The notes: generated by a model not told the origin, from the sequence alone. A stretch of 54,830 bases of DNA from Kiritimatiellia bacterium (GCA_016783675.1 JADHWE010000009.1:1-54830), one strand, 5' to 3'; counted from the stretch's first letter, positions 24,755 through 33,877 are shown. Numbers and translations are program-made.

Positions 24755-26614
24755 TCAGAGAAGAGCCTGGATACGATCGACAATTGCTGCCGGGGTCAGA
24801 CCGTGGGATTCCATGAGCTTAGGGCAGGCGCCGTGGGGTACGAAGCGGTCCGGCCAACCAACGGGCAGGACGCGACCTGCATAGCCGCTTTCGCGCAACG
24901 CTTCGGCCACGCCGTCACGGAAACCACCGGTTAGGACGCCGTTTTCGATTGTGACAATCACGCGCGCCTCCTGTGCCTGCTGCGTGAGCAGATCCTTGTC
25001 CAGCGGCTTGATGAAGCGGGGATTCACAATACCCGCCTCGATGCCCTGCTCGCGAAGCTGGTCGGCGCATGCCCCGGCCAAGGGAAGCATGTCGCCCAAT
25101 GCCCAGAACTGCACCGTCTTGCCCTCACGCAGTACCTCGGCCTTACCGATGGGGAGCGGCTCGCATGTCGCGGGCATGTCGTGTCCCGGGCCGGCGCCGC
25201 GCGGATAGCGGATCACCGCCGGCTTGCCGCTATCGAATGCCGTTTTCAGCATGTGACACAGCTCCGGTTCATCCTTCGGCTGCATGATAATGAGGCCGGG
25301 AACCGGCCGCAGCAGGGCGATGTCGAACACGCCGTGATGGGTCGGGCCGTCATCGCCCACGATTCCGGCGCGATCGAGACAGAACACCACGGGAAGATCC
25401 TGCAGGGCCACATCGTGCAGGAGACAGTCCACGGCGCGCTGCAGGAAAGTGGAATAGACCGCGAACACCGGCCGCATGCCTTCGGCGGCCAGTCCCGCGG
25501 CAAAGACAACGGCGTGCTCTTCAGAAATCCCTACATCGAAAAGTCGTCCAGGGAATTCCTTGCCGAACGCCGCCAGCCCTGTACCCGAACACATCCCGGC
25601 CGTAATGGCCACGATGCGCTCATCGTCAGCAGCCAGACGTGCGAGCGCAGAGCCGAAGACATTCGAATACTTGGCCGTCGTGGGCGCCGAGAGCGAATCG
25701 CCCGAGTCGACGTCAAAACAGGTTGCCCCGTGCCACTTCTCCGGATGCTGCTCCGCGAAGCTGTACCCCTTCCCCTTGCGCGTGGAGACATGCAGCAGGA
25801 TAGGTCGGTCGGACGTTTGCACGATCTTGAGGGCATCCAACAGGGCCGGGATATTGTGGCCATCCACGGGTCCAATGTAGCGCAGGCCCAATTCCTCAAA
25901 AATCACGCTACGAAGGAAAAGTCCCTTGATCGACTCTTCGAGCCGATAATAGATCGAGCGCAAGCCCCCCATGCGCATGCGTGTGGCGGCACTCTCGAGT
26001 CTGCGCTTCCACCGGTTGTAGCGCGGACTGGCCAGCAAACTGCCGAGATGACGAGAGAGGGATCCGACATTCTCACCGATCGACATCTCGTTGTCGTTAA
26101 GCACCACCACCAGGCGCTTCGTGGTCGTGGCCACGCTGTTCATGGCCTCGAGCGAGATTCCGCAGCTCGCGGCCGCATCGCCCAGGACCGCCACCACGTG
26201 GTTGTCGCCGCCCTGGCGGTCGCGCGCAACCGCCATACCGAGTGCGGCGGAAAGGGCCGTCCCGGCGTGCCCGGCTCCGAAAGCGTCATATTCACTCTCC
26301 GTGCGACGCTGGAACCCGGAAATCCCGCCATACTGGCGTAGGGTGCAGAAGCGGTCCCTGCGCCCGGTGAGCAGCTTATAGGTATAGGACTGGTGGCCGG
26401 TATCGAGGACAATCTTGTCGTTCGGGGGATCGAATGTCCGCAGCAGGGCCACAGTCAGCTCCACAACACCCAGGTTGGCCGCCAAATGCCCACCCGTATG
26501 GCTGACCGTCTCGATGATCTCCTTGCGCAGCTCGGCACAAAGCGCCTCCAGTTCGCCCACGCTCAGTCCGTTCAGGTCCCTCGGCCCATTGATCTTGGCT
26601 AGAATCGAATCCAT
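24755..26614 (-). CDS. dxs: 1-deoxy-D-xylulose-5-phosphate synthase
   Basis: 619 residues, normal length. The thiamine-diphosphate binding motif is GDAAASCGISLEAMNSVATTTKRLVVVLNDN (the GD...N core), and the transketolase-like pyrimidine domain carries ITAGMCSGTGLAAF and GISEEHAVVFAAGLAAEG. It condenses pyruvate and glyceraldehyde-3-phosphate to DXP, the first step of the non-mevalonate isoprenoid route, also feeding thiamine and pyridoxal synthesis. The ATG at 26614 lacks a Shine-Dalgarno, but a -10 box ends 7 nt upstream, so the mRNA is probably leaderless. Confidence 0.95.
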   Translation of the reverse strand: MDSILAKINGPRDLNGLSVGELEALCAELRKEIIETVSHTGGHLAANLGVVELTVALLRTFDPPNDKIVLDTGHQSYTYKLLTGRRDRFCTLRQYGGISGFQRRTESEYDAFGAGHAGTALSAALGMAVARDRQGGDNHVVAVLGDAAASCGISLEAMNSVATTTKRLVVVLNDNEMSIGENVGSLSRHLGSLLASPRYNRWKRRLESAATRMRMGGLRSIYYRLEESIKGLFLRSVIFEELGLRYIGPVDGHNIPALLDALKIVQTSDRPILLHVSTRKGKGYSFAEQHPEKWHGATCFDVDSGDSLSAPTTAKYSNVFGSALARLAADDERIVAITAGMCSGTGLAAFGKEFPGRLFDVGISEEHAVVFAAGLAAEGMRPVFAVYSTFLQRAVDCLLHDVALQDLPVVFCLDRAGIVGDDGPTHHGVFDIALLRPVPGLIIMQPKDEPELCHMLKTAFDSGKPAVIRYPRGAGPGHDMPATCEPLPIGKAEVLREGKTVQFWALGDMLPLAGACADQLREQGIEAGIVNPRFIKPLDKDLLTQQAQEARVIVTIENGVLTGGFRDGVAEALRESGYAGRVLPVGWPDRFVPHGACPKLMESHGLTPAAIVDRIQALL

Positions 26615-26621
26615 GGGCCGG

Positions 26622-26650
26622 ACTATAGCGCGTGCCGTGGTTGCCAGCAA
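26622..26650 (-). promoter_or_regulatory. Leaderless promoter of dxs
   Basis: Minus-strand -35 TTGCTG (26645-26650), 17-bp spacer, -10 TATAGT (26622-26627). The expected start is at or next to the A of the ATG at 26614. No ribosome-binding site is present, consistent with a leaderless message. Confidence 0.6.
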
Positions 26651-26726
26651 TTCAAATGGGTGTCGTCTATTCTGGGCCCAAAACAACGTATTAGGAAAAA
26701 AGTACGCCTCCTACCCCAAACACCAC

Positions 26727-26785
26727 TTGATCCCCTCGAAGACACCTGCTAGTGTACCCAGCTTAATTCGTTAATTTCCTAACGA
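26727..26785 (+). promoter_or_regulatory. Hydrogenase operon promoter with a Rex-like operator
   Basis: A -35 TTGATC (26727-26732), 17-bp spacer and -10 TAGTGT (26750-26755) are followed by the 18-bp palindrome TCGTTA-6-TAACGA (26768-26785), just after the expected start at about 26762. Rex operators are 18-bp palindromes of TTGTTAA/TTAACAA type, and rex lies at the far end of this cluster. Position fits a roadblock: Rex bound at low NADH would block transcription. The assignment is inference. Confidence 0.55.
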
Positions 26786-26811
26786 CACCGCCCAATGAAA
26801 GGGGTCCATGA

Positions 26812-27834
26812 ATGAAGTCATACTTCCTCAGTGACCAGAACCTGTCCGCGTTTGTGGAGGGTCTGATGAGCAAGTATCCGGTCATTGCGCCAGTCGCGAA
26901 GCGATCACGTTTCGTGTTCGATAAGCTGGTCGATGTCAGCGAGCTACGGCTCGATTACGATACCACCATTCTTCCGCCGAAGAAGGTGTTCTTCCCTGCC
27001 AAGCAGGACCTGATCCACTTCAATAAGGATGGGTTCACCTCGGCAATCGATCCGCAGGAGCAGGTGCTTCTGGGCGCGCATCCCCACGACATCAAGGGGA
27101 TCGCGATGTCCGACATCTTCTACTCGGACCGCGAGTACGACAACAACTACATGGCCAACCGTAAGGCCACGATCATCATCGGTTCGAGCGTGCAGAACCA
27201 CTACAAGCACGCGTTCTTCGGCACGATGAATGCCGATCGTGGGCTGACCGGTCACGACGCCTTTATGACGAAGATCGAGGGTGGCTATGCCGTCGACGCC
27301 GTTACGGAAAAGGGCGAGAGCCTGGTCGCGCTGGGCGCCTTCGAGGATGCCACCGAGGCGCAGGTCGCCGCGGCGACCGAGGTCAACCGCAAGGCCGAGG
27401 AAGACTGCCCCGAGAAGCTCAACGGCACCGCCGCGGAGATCCGCGAGAAGGTGCGCAACAGCTTCGACTCCCCGGTATGGGACGAGTTCGCGGAGAAGTG
27501 CTTCTCCTGCGGAAGCTGCAACATTGTCTGCTGCACCTGCTACTGCTTTGATGTGCAGGACGAGTGGAACGTGGACGGCGCCTCCGGCAGCCGTTTCCGT
27601 CTCTGGGATGCCTGCCTGACCACCGAGTTTTCCGAAGTCACCTCCCCGGGCGGCTCCGAGAACTTCCGCGAAGATCGCGGCGAGCGCTATCGCCACCGTT
27701 TCATGCGCAAGGCGGCCTATCTCAACGAGCAGTTGGGCGGCCCCGCCTGCACCGGCTGCGGACGCTGTTCGGGCGCCTGCACCGCGGATATCGCAAACCC
27801 GGCAACGGTGATCAACAAGATACTGGAGCAATAA
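26812..27834 (+). CDS. hydB: [NiFe] hydrogenase beta subunit, 4Fe-4S protein (group 3b)
   Basis: 340 residues. The C-terminal part has two ferredoxin-like clusters: CFSCGSCNIVCCTCYCFDVQ (about 222-241) and ACTGCGRCSGACTADI near the end. The first 215 residues resemble the HydB/AsrA-type N-terminal domain (LPPKKVFFPAKQDLIHF). It should carry electrons between the small subunit and the flavin gamma subunit in the cytoplasm. It opens an operon with beta, gamma, delta, alpha order, as in Pyrococcus sulfhydrogenase genes (hydBGDA). The ATG is preceded by GGGG at modest spacing. Role is by analogy. Confidence 0.9.
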   Translation: MKSYFLSDQNLSAFVEGLMSKYPVIAPVAKRSRFVFDKLVDVSELRLDYDTTILPPKKVFFPAKQDLIHFNKDGFTSAIDPQEQVLLGAHPHDIKGIAMSDIFYSDREYDNNYMANRKATIIIGSSVQNHYKHAFFGTMNADRGLTGHDAFMTKIEGGYAVDAVTEKGESLVALGAFEDATEAQVAAATEVNRKAEEDCPEKLNGTAAEIREKVRNSFDSPVWDEFAEKCFSCGSCNIVCCTCYCFDVQDEWNVDGASGSRFRLWDACLTTEFSEVTSPGGSENFREDRGERYRHRFMRKAAYLNEQLGGPACTGCGRCSGACTADIANPATVINKILEQ

Positions 27835-27835
27835 C

Positions 27836-28678
27836 ATGACCTGTACATGCAACGACAACAACGAGAGCATCTTTCTTCCGCATGTCGCTGACATCATCGA
27901 TGCCCAGATGATCACATCCACGGAGAAACACTTCAAACTGAAGCTGCAGAGCGGCGAGCGGTTCGACTACGAGCCGGGCCAGATCGTTGAAGCCGGCCTG
28001 TTCGGCTACGGCGAAGTGCCCCTCGGCCTGGCCAGCTCCCCCACCAACGGCGAAAGCTTCGACCTGGTGGTACGCGTGCTGGGCAAGGTGACCAAGGCGT
28101 TGGGTGACCTCAACGCGGGCGACACCATGACGATTCGTGGTCCGCTCGGCAACGGGTTCCCCGTCGACGAGTTCAAGGGCGAGGACGTCCTGATCGTGGC
28201 CGGCGGCATCGGCCTTTGCCCGGTCCGCAGCATGATCGAGTACATCCTGCATCACCGCGCGGACTTCGGGAAATTCACGCTGTTCTTCGGCGCGAAGACC
28301 CCGCACGACCTGCTTTTCGAGGAAGACCTCGAAGCGTGGCGCTGCGATAGCTGCATGCACTACATGGACACCGTCGATACGCCCGACGCCGCCTGGAAGG
28401 GCAACGTCGGTGTCATCACGACGCTGTTCGAGAAGACCACTGAGATCACCCCCGCGACGAAGGTGATCATCTGCGGTCCCCCGATCATGTACAAGTTCGT
28501 TATCCGCGAACTGGATATGATCGGCGTGCCGCGCTCCAACATCTTCGTTGACCTTGAACGCCGCATGAAGTGCGGTGTCGGCAAGTGCGGTCACTGCCAG
28601 ATCAACGACAAGTACGTCTGCATGGATGGACCGGTCTTCCGCTACTCGGAAATCGAAACGCTTGAGGAGGCTATATAA
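27836..28678 (+). CDS. hydG: [NiFe] hydrogenase gamma subunit, FAD/NAD(P)-binding (group 3b)
   Basis: 280 residues of the ferredoxin-reductase-like type. An FAD domain (about 15-115, with GLASSPTNGESFDLVVRVLGKVT) precedes the NAD(P) domain VLIVAGGIGLCPVRSMIEYIL and a 2Fe-2S site CGVGKCGHCQIN near the C-terminus (with a further Cys at VCMDGP). It would exchange electrons between the hydrogenase clusters and NADP(H). It starts 1 nt after the beta-subunit stop and overlaps the delta gene by 1 nt, so translation is coupled. Note that the symbol follows the sulfhydrogenase naming, not the radical-SAM maturase of the same name. Confidence 0.9.
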   Translation: MTCTCNDNNESIFLPHVADIIDAQMITSTEKHFKLKLQSGERFDYEPGQIVEAGLFGYGEVPLGLASSPTNGESFDLVVRVLGKVTKALGDLNAGDTMTIRGPLGNGFPVDEFKGEDVLIVAGGIGLCPVRSMIEYILHHRADFGKFTLFFGAKTPHDLLFEEDLEAWRCDSCMHYMDTVDTPDAAWKGNVGVITTLFEKTTEITPATKVIICGPPIMYKFVIRELDMIGVPRSNIFVDLERRMKCGVGKCGHCQINDKYVCMDGPVFRYSEIETLEEAI

Positions 28679-29427
28679 TGGCTAAGGTCAAATGTGCATG
28701 GTTTGACTTCGCGAGCTGCGAAGGCTGCCAAATTGAACTGACAAACTATGGCGAGCCGTTCGTCGAGTTGCTCGAGCATGTCGAACCGGTCGAGTTCCGG
28801 GAAGCCATGAGCGAGAAGACCACCGAACCCATCGACGTCGCCTTTATCGAGGGCTCCTTCACACGCGAAGCCGATCGGCGCCGCCTGGAAGAGATCCGCG
28901 AGCGCGCCGGCGTGGTCGTGGCCTACGGTGCCTGCGCCGCCAGCGGCGGTGTCAACGCGCTGAAGAATCACACCGATGATTACGCTGAAGAGGTCTATGG
29001 CGAGGACGCCAAACGTCCGCACCTTGACTCACAGAAGGCCCTGCCAATCTCGGCCGCCATCAAGGTGGACTACGAGATTCCCGGCTGCCCGATGGACAAG
29101 GCCGAATTCATCCGCGTGGTGGAACAGCTCGTGCACGGTACGTCGAAGGTCTACATTCCTTCCTACCCGGTCTGCGTAGAGTGCAAGCGTCGTGAGACGG
29201 TTTGCCGCTACGATGACGGCGACCATTGCCTGGGCCCGATTTCCCTGGCCGGTTGTGGCGCCCCCTGCCCCGCCGACGGCATCCCCTGCGAAGCCTGTCG
29301 CGGCATGGTGGCCAACCCCAACGAGGCCGCCATGGAGCTGGTATTGAAAGAGAACGGCAACCTCCCTGAACGCTGGGCAAAGGACAAGTCCCGCATGTTC
29401 ACGGCCAACCACAGAGGTGATGCATAA
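28678..29427 (+). CDS. hydD: [NiFe] hydrogenase delta (small) subunit
   Basis: 249 residues. The small-subunit N-terminal motif is FDFASCEGCQIELTNYG with the proximal-cluster Cys pair, a third Cys in GACAASGGV and a fourth near EIPGCPMDK. The C-terminal half adds further clusters (VCVECKRRETVCRYDDGDHCLG, PCPADGIPCEACRG). It has no twin-arginine signal, so the complex is cytoplasmic. It relays electrons from the large subunit toward beta. Length matches group 3b, and the overlap with flanking genes shows tight coupling. Confidence 0.92.
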   Translation: MAKVKCAWFDFASCEGCQIELTNYGEPFVELLEHVEPVEFREAMSEKTTEPIDVAFIEGSFTREADRRRLEEIRERAGVVVAYGACAASGGVNALKNHTDDYAEEVYGEDAKRPHLDSQKALPISAAIKVDYEIPGCPMDKAEFIRVVEQLVHGTSKVYIPSYPVCVECKRRETVCRYDDGDHCLGPISLAGCGAPCPADGIPCEACRGMVANPNEAAMELVLKENGNLPERWAKDKSRMFTANHRGDA

Positions 29428-30770
29428 TGGCAACACAAAACGCAAAGATTGATGTACATCATCTGACACGCGTCGAAGGACACGGCAACATCGTTGTCAA
29501 CGTGACCGACGGCACAATTGAGAAATGTGAGTGGCAGGTTCCCGAAGCACCCCGTTTCTTCGAAGCGATGGTGCGCGGCCGTCACTACAGCGAAGTCGCC
29601 CGTATCACGAGCCGCATCTGCGGTATCTGCTCGGTCGGCCACACGCTGGCCTCGCTGAAGGCCTCCGAAGCCGCCTTGGGCATCGAGATCTCGGAACAGA
29701 CGGACCTGCTCCGTCGCGTGCTGAAGCATGCCGAGAACTTCGACTCCCACATCCTGCATGTCTACTTCCTGGTGGCTCCCGATCTGCTCGGCGCCCCCTC
29801 GGTCTTCCCGCTCGTCCCGACACACACGGACGTCGTGAAGCGTGCGCTGCGGATGAAACGCCTGGGCCATGAGTGGGGCAGCTGCATCGGCGGCCGCACC
29901 ACGCATCCCACCCGCGCGGTGGTAGGCGGATTCGCCTCCCTGCCCGGCGGCGCCCGCAACGTCCGCGAAGGCGAGGACAACCTGCGCGAGCTGAAAGAGA
30001 AGCTTCTGGGGGCGGTGCCCGATGCGGTGGCGACGTTCGAACTGCTCGGCGAGCTGGCCGGTGGTATTCCTGACTTCACGCGTGAGACCGAGTATGTCGG
30101 CCTCGTCGATGACAAGGAATACGGCCTCTACGACGGCAAGATCGGCTGCGTCATGCCGGACGGATCGCGCGAATTGATCGACGTGAGCGACTACCGCGCC
30201 GTGACCAACGAGTACGTGACCGACCAGGCCACGGCCAAGTTTGCCAAGCACAACATGGACAGTTACATGGCCGGCGCCCTGGCGCGCATCAACCTGAACT
30301 ACGACATGCTGCATCCTGAAGCCAAGAAGCTGGCCGAAGCCCTCGGCTTCAAGACGCTCTGCTTCAACCCCTACATGAACAGCGTGGCACAGTTCCTCGA
30401 AGCGGTGCACAGCGTGTACATGTCGGTCGGTTACATTGACCAGATCCTGGAAATCGGACTCAAGGATGAGAAACCCGTCGAGCCGACCAAATTCGGCCGC
30501 GGCGCCGGCGCGACCGAAGTGCCGCGCGGCATCCTGTTCCACGAGTACGAGTACGATCAGGACGGGTTCTGCACGATGGGCAACTGCATCATCCCGACCA
30601 ACCAGAACCACGGCAACATCCAGCGCGACTTCGACAAGCTGGTGCCGGAACTCCTGGCCATGGACAAGACCGAGAAAGAGATGGAGCTGATGCTCGAGAT
30701 GCTCGTACGGGCCTACGACCCCTGCATCTCCTGCTCGACCCATTACCTCGACGTAACGTTCAAGAAGTAA
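29427..30770 (+). CDS. hydA: [NiFe] hydrogenase alpha (large) catalytic subunit
   Basis: 447 residues. The Ni-Fe centre ligands are Cys65/Cys68 in SRICGICSVGHTLAS and Cys433/Cys436 in DPCISCSTH; His439 should mark the endopeptidase cleavage site, leaving the propeptide YLDVTFKK. No Tat signal. It oxidises H2 or makes it against NADP(H). All active-site residues are intact. Last gene of the four-gene structural operon; a strong rho-independent terminator follows at 30793, so the protease and hyp genes need their own promoters. Confidence 0.95.
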   Translation: MATQNAKIDVHHLTRVEGHGNIVVNVTDGTIEKCEWQVPEAPRFFEAMVRGRHYSEVARITSRICGICSVGHTLASLKASEAALGIEISEQTDLLRRVLKHAENFDSHILHVYFLVAPDLLGAPSVFPLVPTHTDVVKRALRMKRLGHEWGSCIGGRTTHPTRAVVGGFASLPGGARNVREGEDNLRELKEKLLGAVPDAVATFELLGELAGGIPDFTRETEYVGLVDDKEYGLYDGKIGCVMPDGSRELIDVSDYRAVTNEYVTDQATAKFAKHNMDSYMAGALARINLNYDMLHPEAKKLAEALGFKTLCFNPYMNSVAQFLEAVHSVYMSVGYIDQILEIGLKDEKPVEPTKFGRGAGATEVPRGILFHEYEYDQDGFCTMGNCIIPTNQNHGNIQRDFDKLVPELLAMDKTEKEMELMLEMLVRAYDPCISCSTHYLDVTFKK

Positions 30771-30792
30771 GCGGCTTGACCCGATTACTTGG

Positions 30793-30827
30793 AAGGCGCT
30801 CCGGACATCCGGGGCGCCTTTCCTTTT
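30793..30827 (+). terminator. Rho-independent terminator of the hydrogenase operon
   Basis: Stem AAGGCGC (30793-30799) pairs with GCGCCTT (30814-30820), with an inner CCGG/CCGG stem, followed by TTTCCTTTTT. It begins 22 nt after the alpha-subunit stop and is followed at once by hairpin copy D. Confidence 0.85.
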
Positions 30828-30830
30828 TCG

Positions 30831-30921
30831 GGGGAAAGATTAAGGCAAGAGATTAGGGCGAAAGATTAAGGTACACTCAGTTCTCCCTTAATCTTTCGCC
30901 CTAATCTTTTGCCCTAATCTC
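30831..30921. repeat. 13-bp-unit hairpin element, copy D
   Basis: Arms 30831-30871 and 30886-30921 are inverted, each about three GATTARGGCGAAA units, with the 14-nt loop TACACTCAGTTCTC. It has the same orientation as copy E, and the two bracket the hydrogenase maturation protease gene. Confidence 0.95.
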
Positions 30922-30978
30922 ACAGTCGTGCCATTGTTATAGGCGGATGGAGCGCGTCAGAAAGAACTGGGGCTGAAC

Positions 30979-31437
30979 ATGAAGTATCTACTGGGGTTGG
31001 GCAACTATGCGATGGGGGATGACAGTGTGGGGCTGCGCATCGTTGAGCACATCGCCGAACAGGGGCTGGACGACGGTTTTGAGGCGGTTGAGGTAGGCAA
31101 CAACGGCATGCTGGTGCTGACTTACTTCAATGAAGATACCGACCTGCTGGTCGTCGTGGATGCGGTGCACTATGGTGGAGCGCCCGGTGAGTTCACCGTA
31201 TTCACGCCCGATGAGGTCCAGACCCACAAAGTCACCGGCGGCATCTCTACACACGAGGGCGATATCCTGAGACTGATCGAGCTGGCCAAACAAATCGACC
31301 AACCCATCCCCCCCATCAAAATCTTCGCCATCCAACCCGCCTCTATGGATGTCGATCAAGGGCTGTCGCCGGAGTTGGAGGAGAGATTCCAGGAGTATGT
31401 ACTGGCCGTCCTGCACGAGATGAGAGGAGAAGATTAA
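30979..31437 (+). CDS. Hydrogenase maturation protease
   Basis: 152 residues. It begins MKYLLGLGNYAMGDDSVGLRIVEHI, matching the HyaD/HycI/FrxA family, with metal-binding acidic residues near Asp14/Asp15 and the conserved DAVHYGGAPGEF region. It binds nickel in the large subunit and cuts off the C-terminal propeptide after the Ni site is loaded, here presumably YLDVTFKK from hydA. It is bracketed by hairpins D and E; its last codons and TAA stop lie within copy E's left arm. No own promoter was clearly seen. Confidence 0.9.
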   Translation: MKYLLGLGNYAMGDDSVGLRIVEHIAEQGLDDGFEAVEVGNNGMLVLTYFNEDTDLLVVVDAVHYGGAPGEFTVFTPDEVQTHKVTGGISTHEGDILRLIELAKQIDQPIPPIKIFAIQPASMDVDQGLSPELEERFQEYVLAVLHEMRGED

Positions 31438-31515
31438 GGCGAAGGATTAGGGCGAAAGATTAAGGTACACTCAGTCCCCCCTAATCTTTCTCCTTAGTCT
31501 TTCGCCCTAATCTCC
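31426..31515. repeat. 13-bp-unit hairpin element, copy E
   Basis: Arms 31426-31465 and 31481-31515 surround the loop TACACTCAGTCCCCC, nearly identical to the loop of copy D. It overlaps the stop codon of the protease gene and sits just before hypF. Confidence 0.95.
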
Positions 31516-31549
31516 TAGTCACGCAGCAGTACAGCCAAAGGCAACAGCA

Positions 31550-33877
31550 ATGACATCCGCCTTTAGATACACCTACGAGATACGCGGCACGATCCAGGGG
31601 GTCGGGTTCCGGCCCGCGCTGTATCGGCTGGCGACGCAACTGCACCTTGGCGGATCGGTCCAGAATCGAACGAACACCGTGCATCTGGTTTTGGAGGGGA
31701 TTCCCGAGACCGTAGAGCAGTTTCTGGAAATGCTACCCGATGCCCTACCCCCGCATGCTGTCATCGACGATCTGCAGGAAACCGGACGCGAGCTACTCGA
31801 TCGACGCTCCGCGCTATTCGAGATCGTTAGCAGCGATGAGTCAGGCGAGAAGGAGGTCCAGATCCCGGCCGACTTGGCCATATGTCCGGATTGCCGGGAA
31901 GAGATCTTCGACCCCGCCGCGCACCGCTACCGCTATCCCTTCACTACATGCACGAACTGTGGGCCGCGTTACACGGTCGTCAACAGCATGCCCTATGACC
32001 GCGAACGGACAACGCTCGAACAGTTCCCGCTCTGTCCTATCTGCGAAAAGGAGTATACCGACCCCACCGATCGTCGCTTTCACGCCGAGACCGTCGCCTG
32101 TCCCGATTGCGGGCCCTCGCTGCAGCTGTGTGAGCCCGAAGGCACAGTCATCGACGGCGAGCCCATCGCTACGACGCGCAGATTGCTGTCTGAGGGAAAG
32201 GTGGTCGCCGTGCGCGGCGTGGGCGGGTTCCTGCTGGCAGTCGATGCGATGAACCGGGAGGCGCTGCAGAAGCTGCGCGCAAGGAAGGGGCGTCCCCACA
32301 AGCCGTTCGCCGTGATGGCGCCGTCGCTCGATGTCATCCGCCGCTATTGCACCGTATCGGCGGCCGAGGAGGCGATGCTGACCTCGCCACAGGCGCCAAT
32401 CGTCATCCTCGACGTCCTGGAGGCGCATCGCGGTCCCGGGTCGGCCCCACCGCTCGACCTGCTCACGCCGGACACGCACACGCTGGGTGTCATGCTACCG
32501 ACCTCGCCACTGCACGCGCTCCTGGCCGAACCAACCGGTAACGATCCAGTGGCGGCGTTTGACCTGCTTGTGATGACGAGCGGCAACCGGCGCGGCGAAC
32601 CGATTGCCATAGACAACGAAGAAGCCTCCCGCAGGCTGCAAGGGATTGCAGACGGCTTTCTTTTCCACAATCGCGAGATCAACTTGCGCTGCGATGATTC
32701 GCTCTGTATTGAACAGCCTTCCGGTCCACAGGTATGGCGCCGTGCCCGCGGCTACGCGCCACGGGCCCTTCCCCTACCCCGCCCGGTAGACCGAACCGTG
32801 TTGGCCATGGGTGCGGAGCTGAAAAATGCGATCGCGCTGGGTTACGAAAGCCAGCTTGTGCTCTCGCCACACATCGGCGACCTGGAAACGCCCGAAGCAC
32901 TGAATGGTCTTGAAGAGGCCATCCGGGTGTTTCCCGAGTTCCTGCAACGAACACCGGAGATGATCGCCGTAGACCTGCATCCGGATATGCACGCCACCCG
33001 CCAGGGCAGGCGGCTTGCCGCGGCCGGCGATCTGCCCGTTCGTGAGGTACAGCATCACTACGCCCACGGATTGGCCTGTCTCGGGGAGCACGGCTTGACC
33101 GAAGGGCTAGCGCTCGTGTTCGACGGAACCGGACTGGGAACAGACGGCACGATCTGGGGCGCCGAGCTGTTGGATATTGGCCCCGGGGGCTTCAAGCGAC
33201 TGGCGACCTTTGCACCCGTCCCGCTCCCCGGCGGCGATCGGGCCGTGCGCGAGCCGGCCCGTCAGTTGCTGGGCCGGTGGATCGCCGCCGGTGTACCGGT
33301 CACGGCCGATCTACAGGAACGCCTCGGATCCGACGACGAAACGCTCGCCGTGTGGATTCAACAGACGGCACAGGGCATCAACGCGCCCATGTCGCACGCC
33401 GCCGGACGACTGTTTGATGCGTTCGCGGCCGCACTGGGGACGTCCCCGCAGGACATCACATACGAAGGACAGGCGGCCATCCGCCTCGAAGCCGTGGCGC
33501 GCACCTATTCCGGACCGATGCCGCAGTCCTTACCCTTTGACGAGCGTGAAGATGAGGGCGTGCTGCAGGTAGACTGGTCTCCCGCCTTCATTCAATGTGC
33601 ACGTAAGCCCATTCCGCGGCATGAGACCGCGCGCATGGCCATGGCCTTCCACCACTCGCTTGCTCTTGCCGCAGGCCGAATGGTAGCATATGGGTTTTCG
33701 TCGAGTGAGAAGCGAACCGTCGCCCTGAGTGGCGGCGTATTCATGAACCGGATTCTGAACGCCCAGGTCACGGAGGTCCTCGAAACCATGGGGGCACGCG
33801 TCCTGGTGCATCAAGAGATCCCCCCCAACGATGGGGGCATCGCCGCCGGGCAGGTGATGGCGTGCGCCGAGGGTTGA
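31550..33877 (+). CDS. hypF: Carbamoyltransferase HypF
   Basis: 775 residues, full length. An acylphosphatase-like N-terminus (IRGTIQGVGFRPALYRLA) leads to two zinc-finger CxxC pairs (CPDCREEIFDP, CTNCGPRYTVV, CPICEKEYTDP, CPDCGPSLQL), then a YrdC-like domain (ALQKLRARKGRPHKPFAVM) and a Kae1-like domain with HHYAHGLACLGEHG, LVFDGTGLGTDGTIWG and SGGVFMNRIL. It converts carbamoyl phosphate into the carbamoyl-adenylate that HypE makes into the CN ligands of the Ni-Fe centre. It begins the hypF-C-D run; the gap to hypC is 19 nt. Confidence 0.95.
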   Translation: MTSAFRYTYEIRGTIQGVGFRPALYRLATQLHLGGSVQNRTNTVHLVLEGIPETVEQFLEMLPDALPPHAVIDDLQETGRELLDRRSALFEIVSSDESGEKEVQIPADLAICPDCREEIFDPAAHRYRYPFTTCTNCGPRYTVVNSMPYDRERTTLEQFPLCPICEKEYTDPTDRRFHAETVACPDCGPSLQLCEPEGTVIDGEPIATTRRLLSEGKVVAVRGVGGFLLAVDAMNREALQKLRARKGRPHKPFAVMAPSLDVIRRYCTVSAAEEAMLTSPQAPIVILDVLEAHRGPGSAPPLDLLTPDTHTLGVMLPTSPLHALLAEPTGNDPVAAFDLLVMTSGNRRGEPIAIDNEEASRRLQGIADGFLFHNREINLRCDDSLCIEQPSGPQVWRRARGYAPRALPLPRPVDRTVLAMGAELKNAIALGYESQLVLSPHIGDLETPEALNGLEEAIRVFPEFLQRTPEMIAVDLHPDMHATRQGRRLAAAGDLPVREVQHHYAHGLACLGEHGLTEGLALVFDGTGLGTDGTIWGAELLDIGPGGFKRLATFAPVPLPGGDRAVREPARQLLGRWIAAGVPVTADLQERLGSDDETLAVWIQQTAQGINAPMSHAAGRLFDAFAAALGTSPQDITYEGQAAIRLEAVARTYSGPMPQSLPFDEREDEGVLQVDWSPAFIQCARKPIPRHETARMAMAFHHSLALAAGRMVAYGFSSSEKRTVALSGGVFMNRILNAQVTEVLETMGARVLVHQEIPPNDGGIAAGQVMACAEG

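Noticed and set aside
23034-26341. Long plus-strand frames opposite nadK, tlyA and dxs
   Set aside because: They mirror conserved genes, and their sequence has no recognisable domain.
29208-30743. A 511-codon open frame antisense to the hydrogenase alpha and delta genes
   Set aside because: It is a GC-rich shadow on the strand opposite genes with complete active-site motifs, and has no ribosome-binding site.
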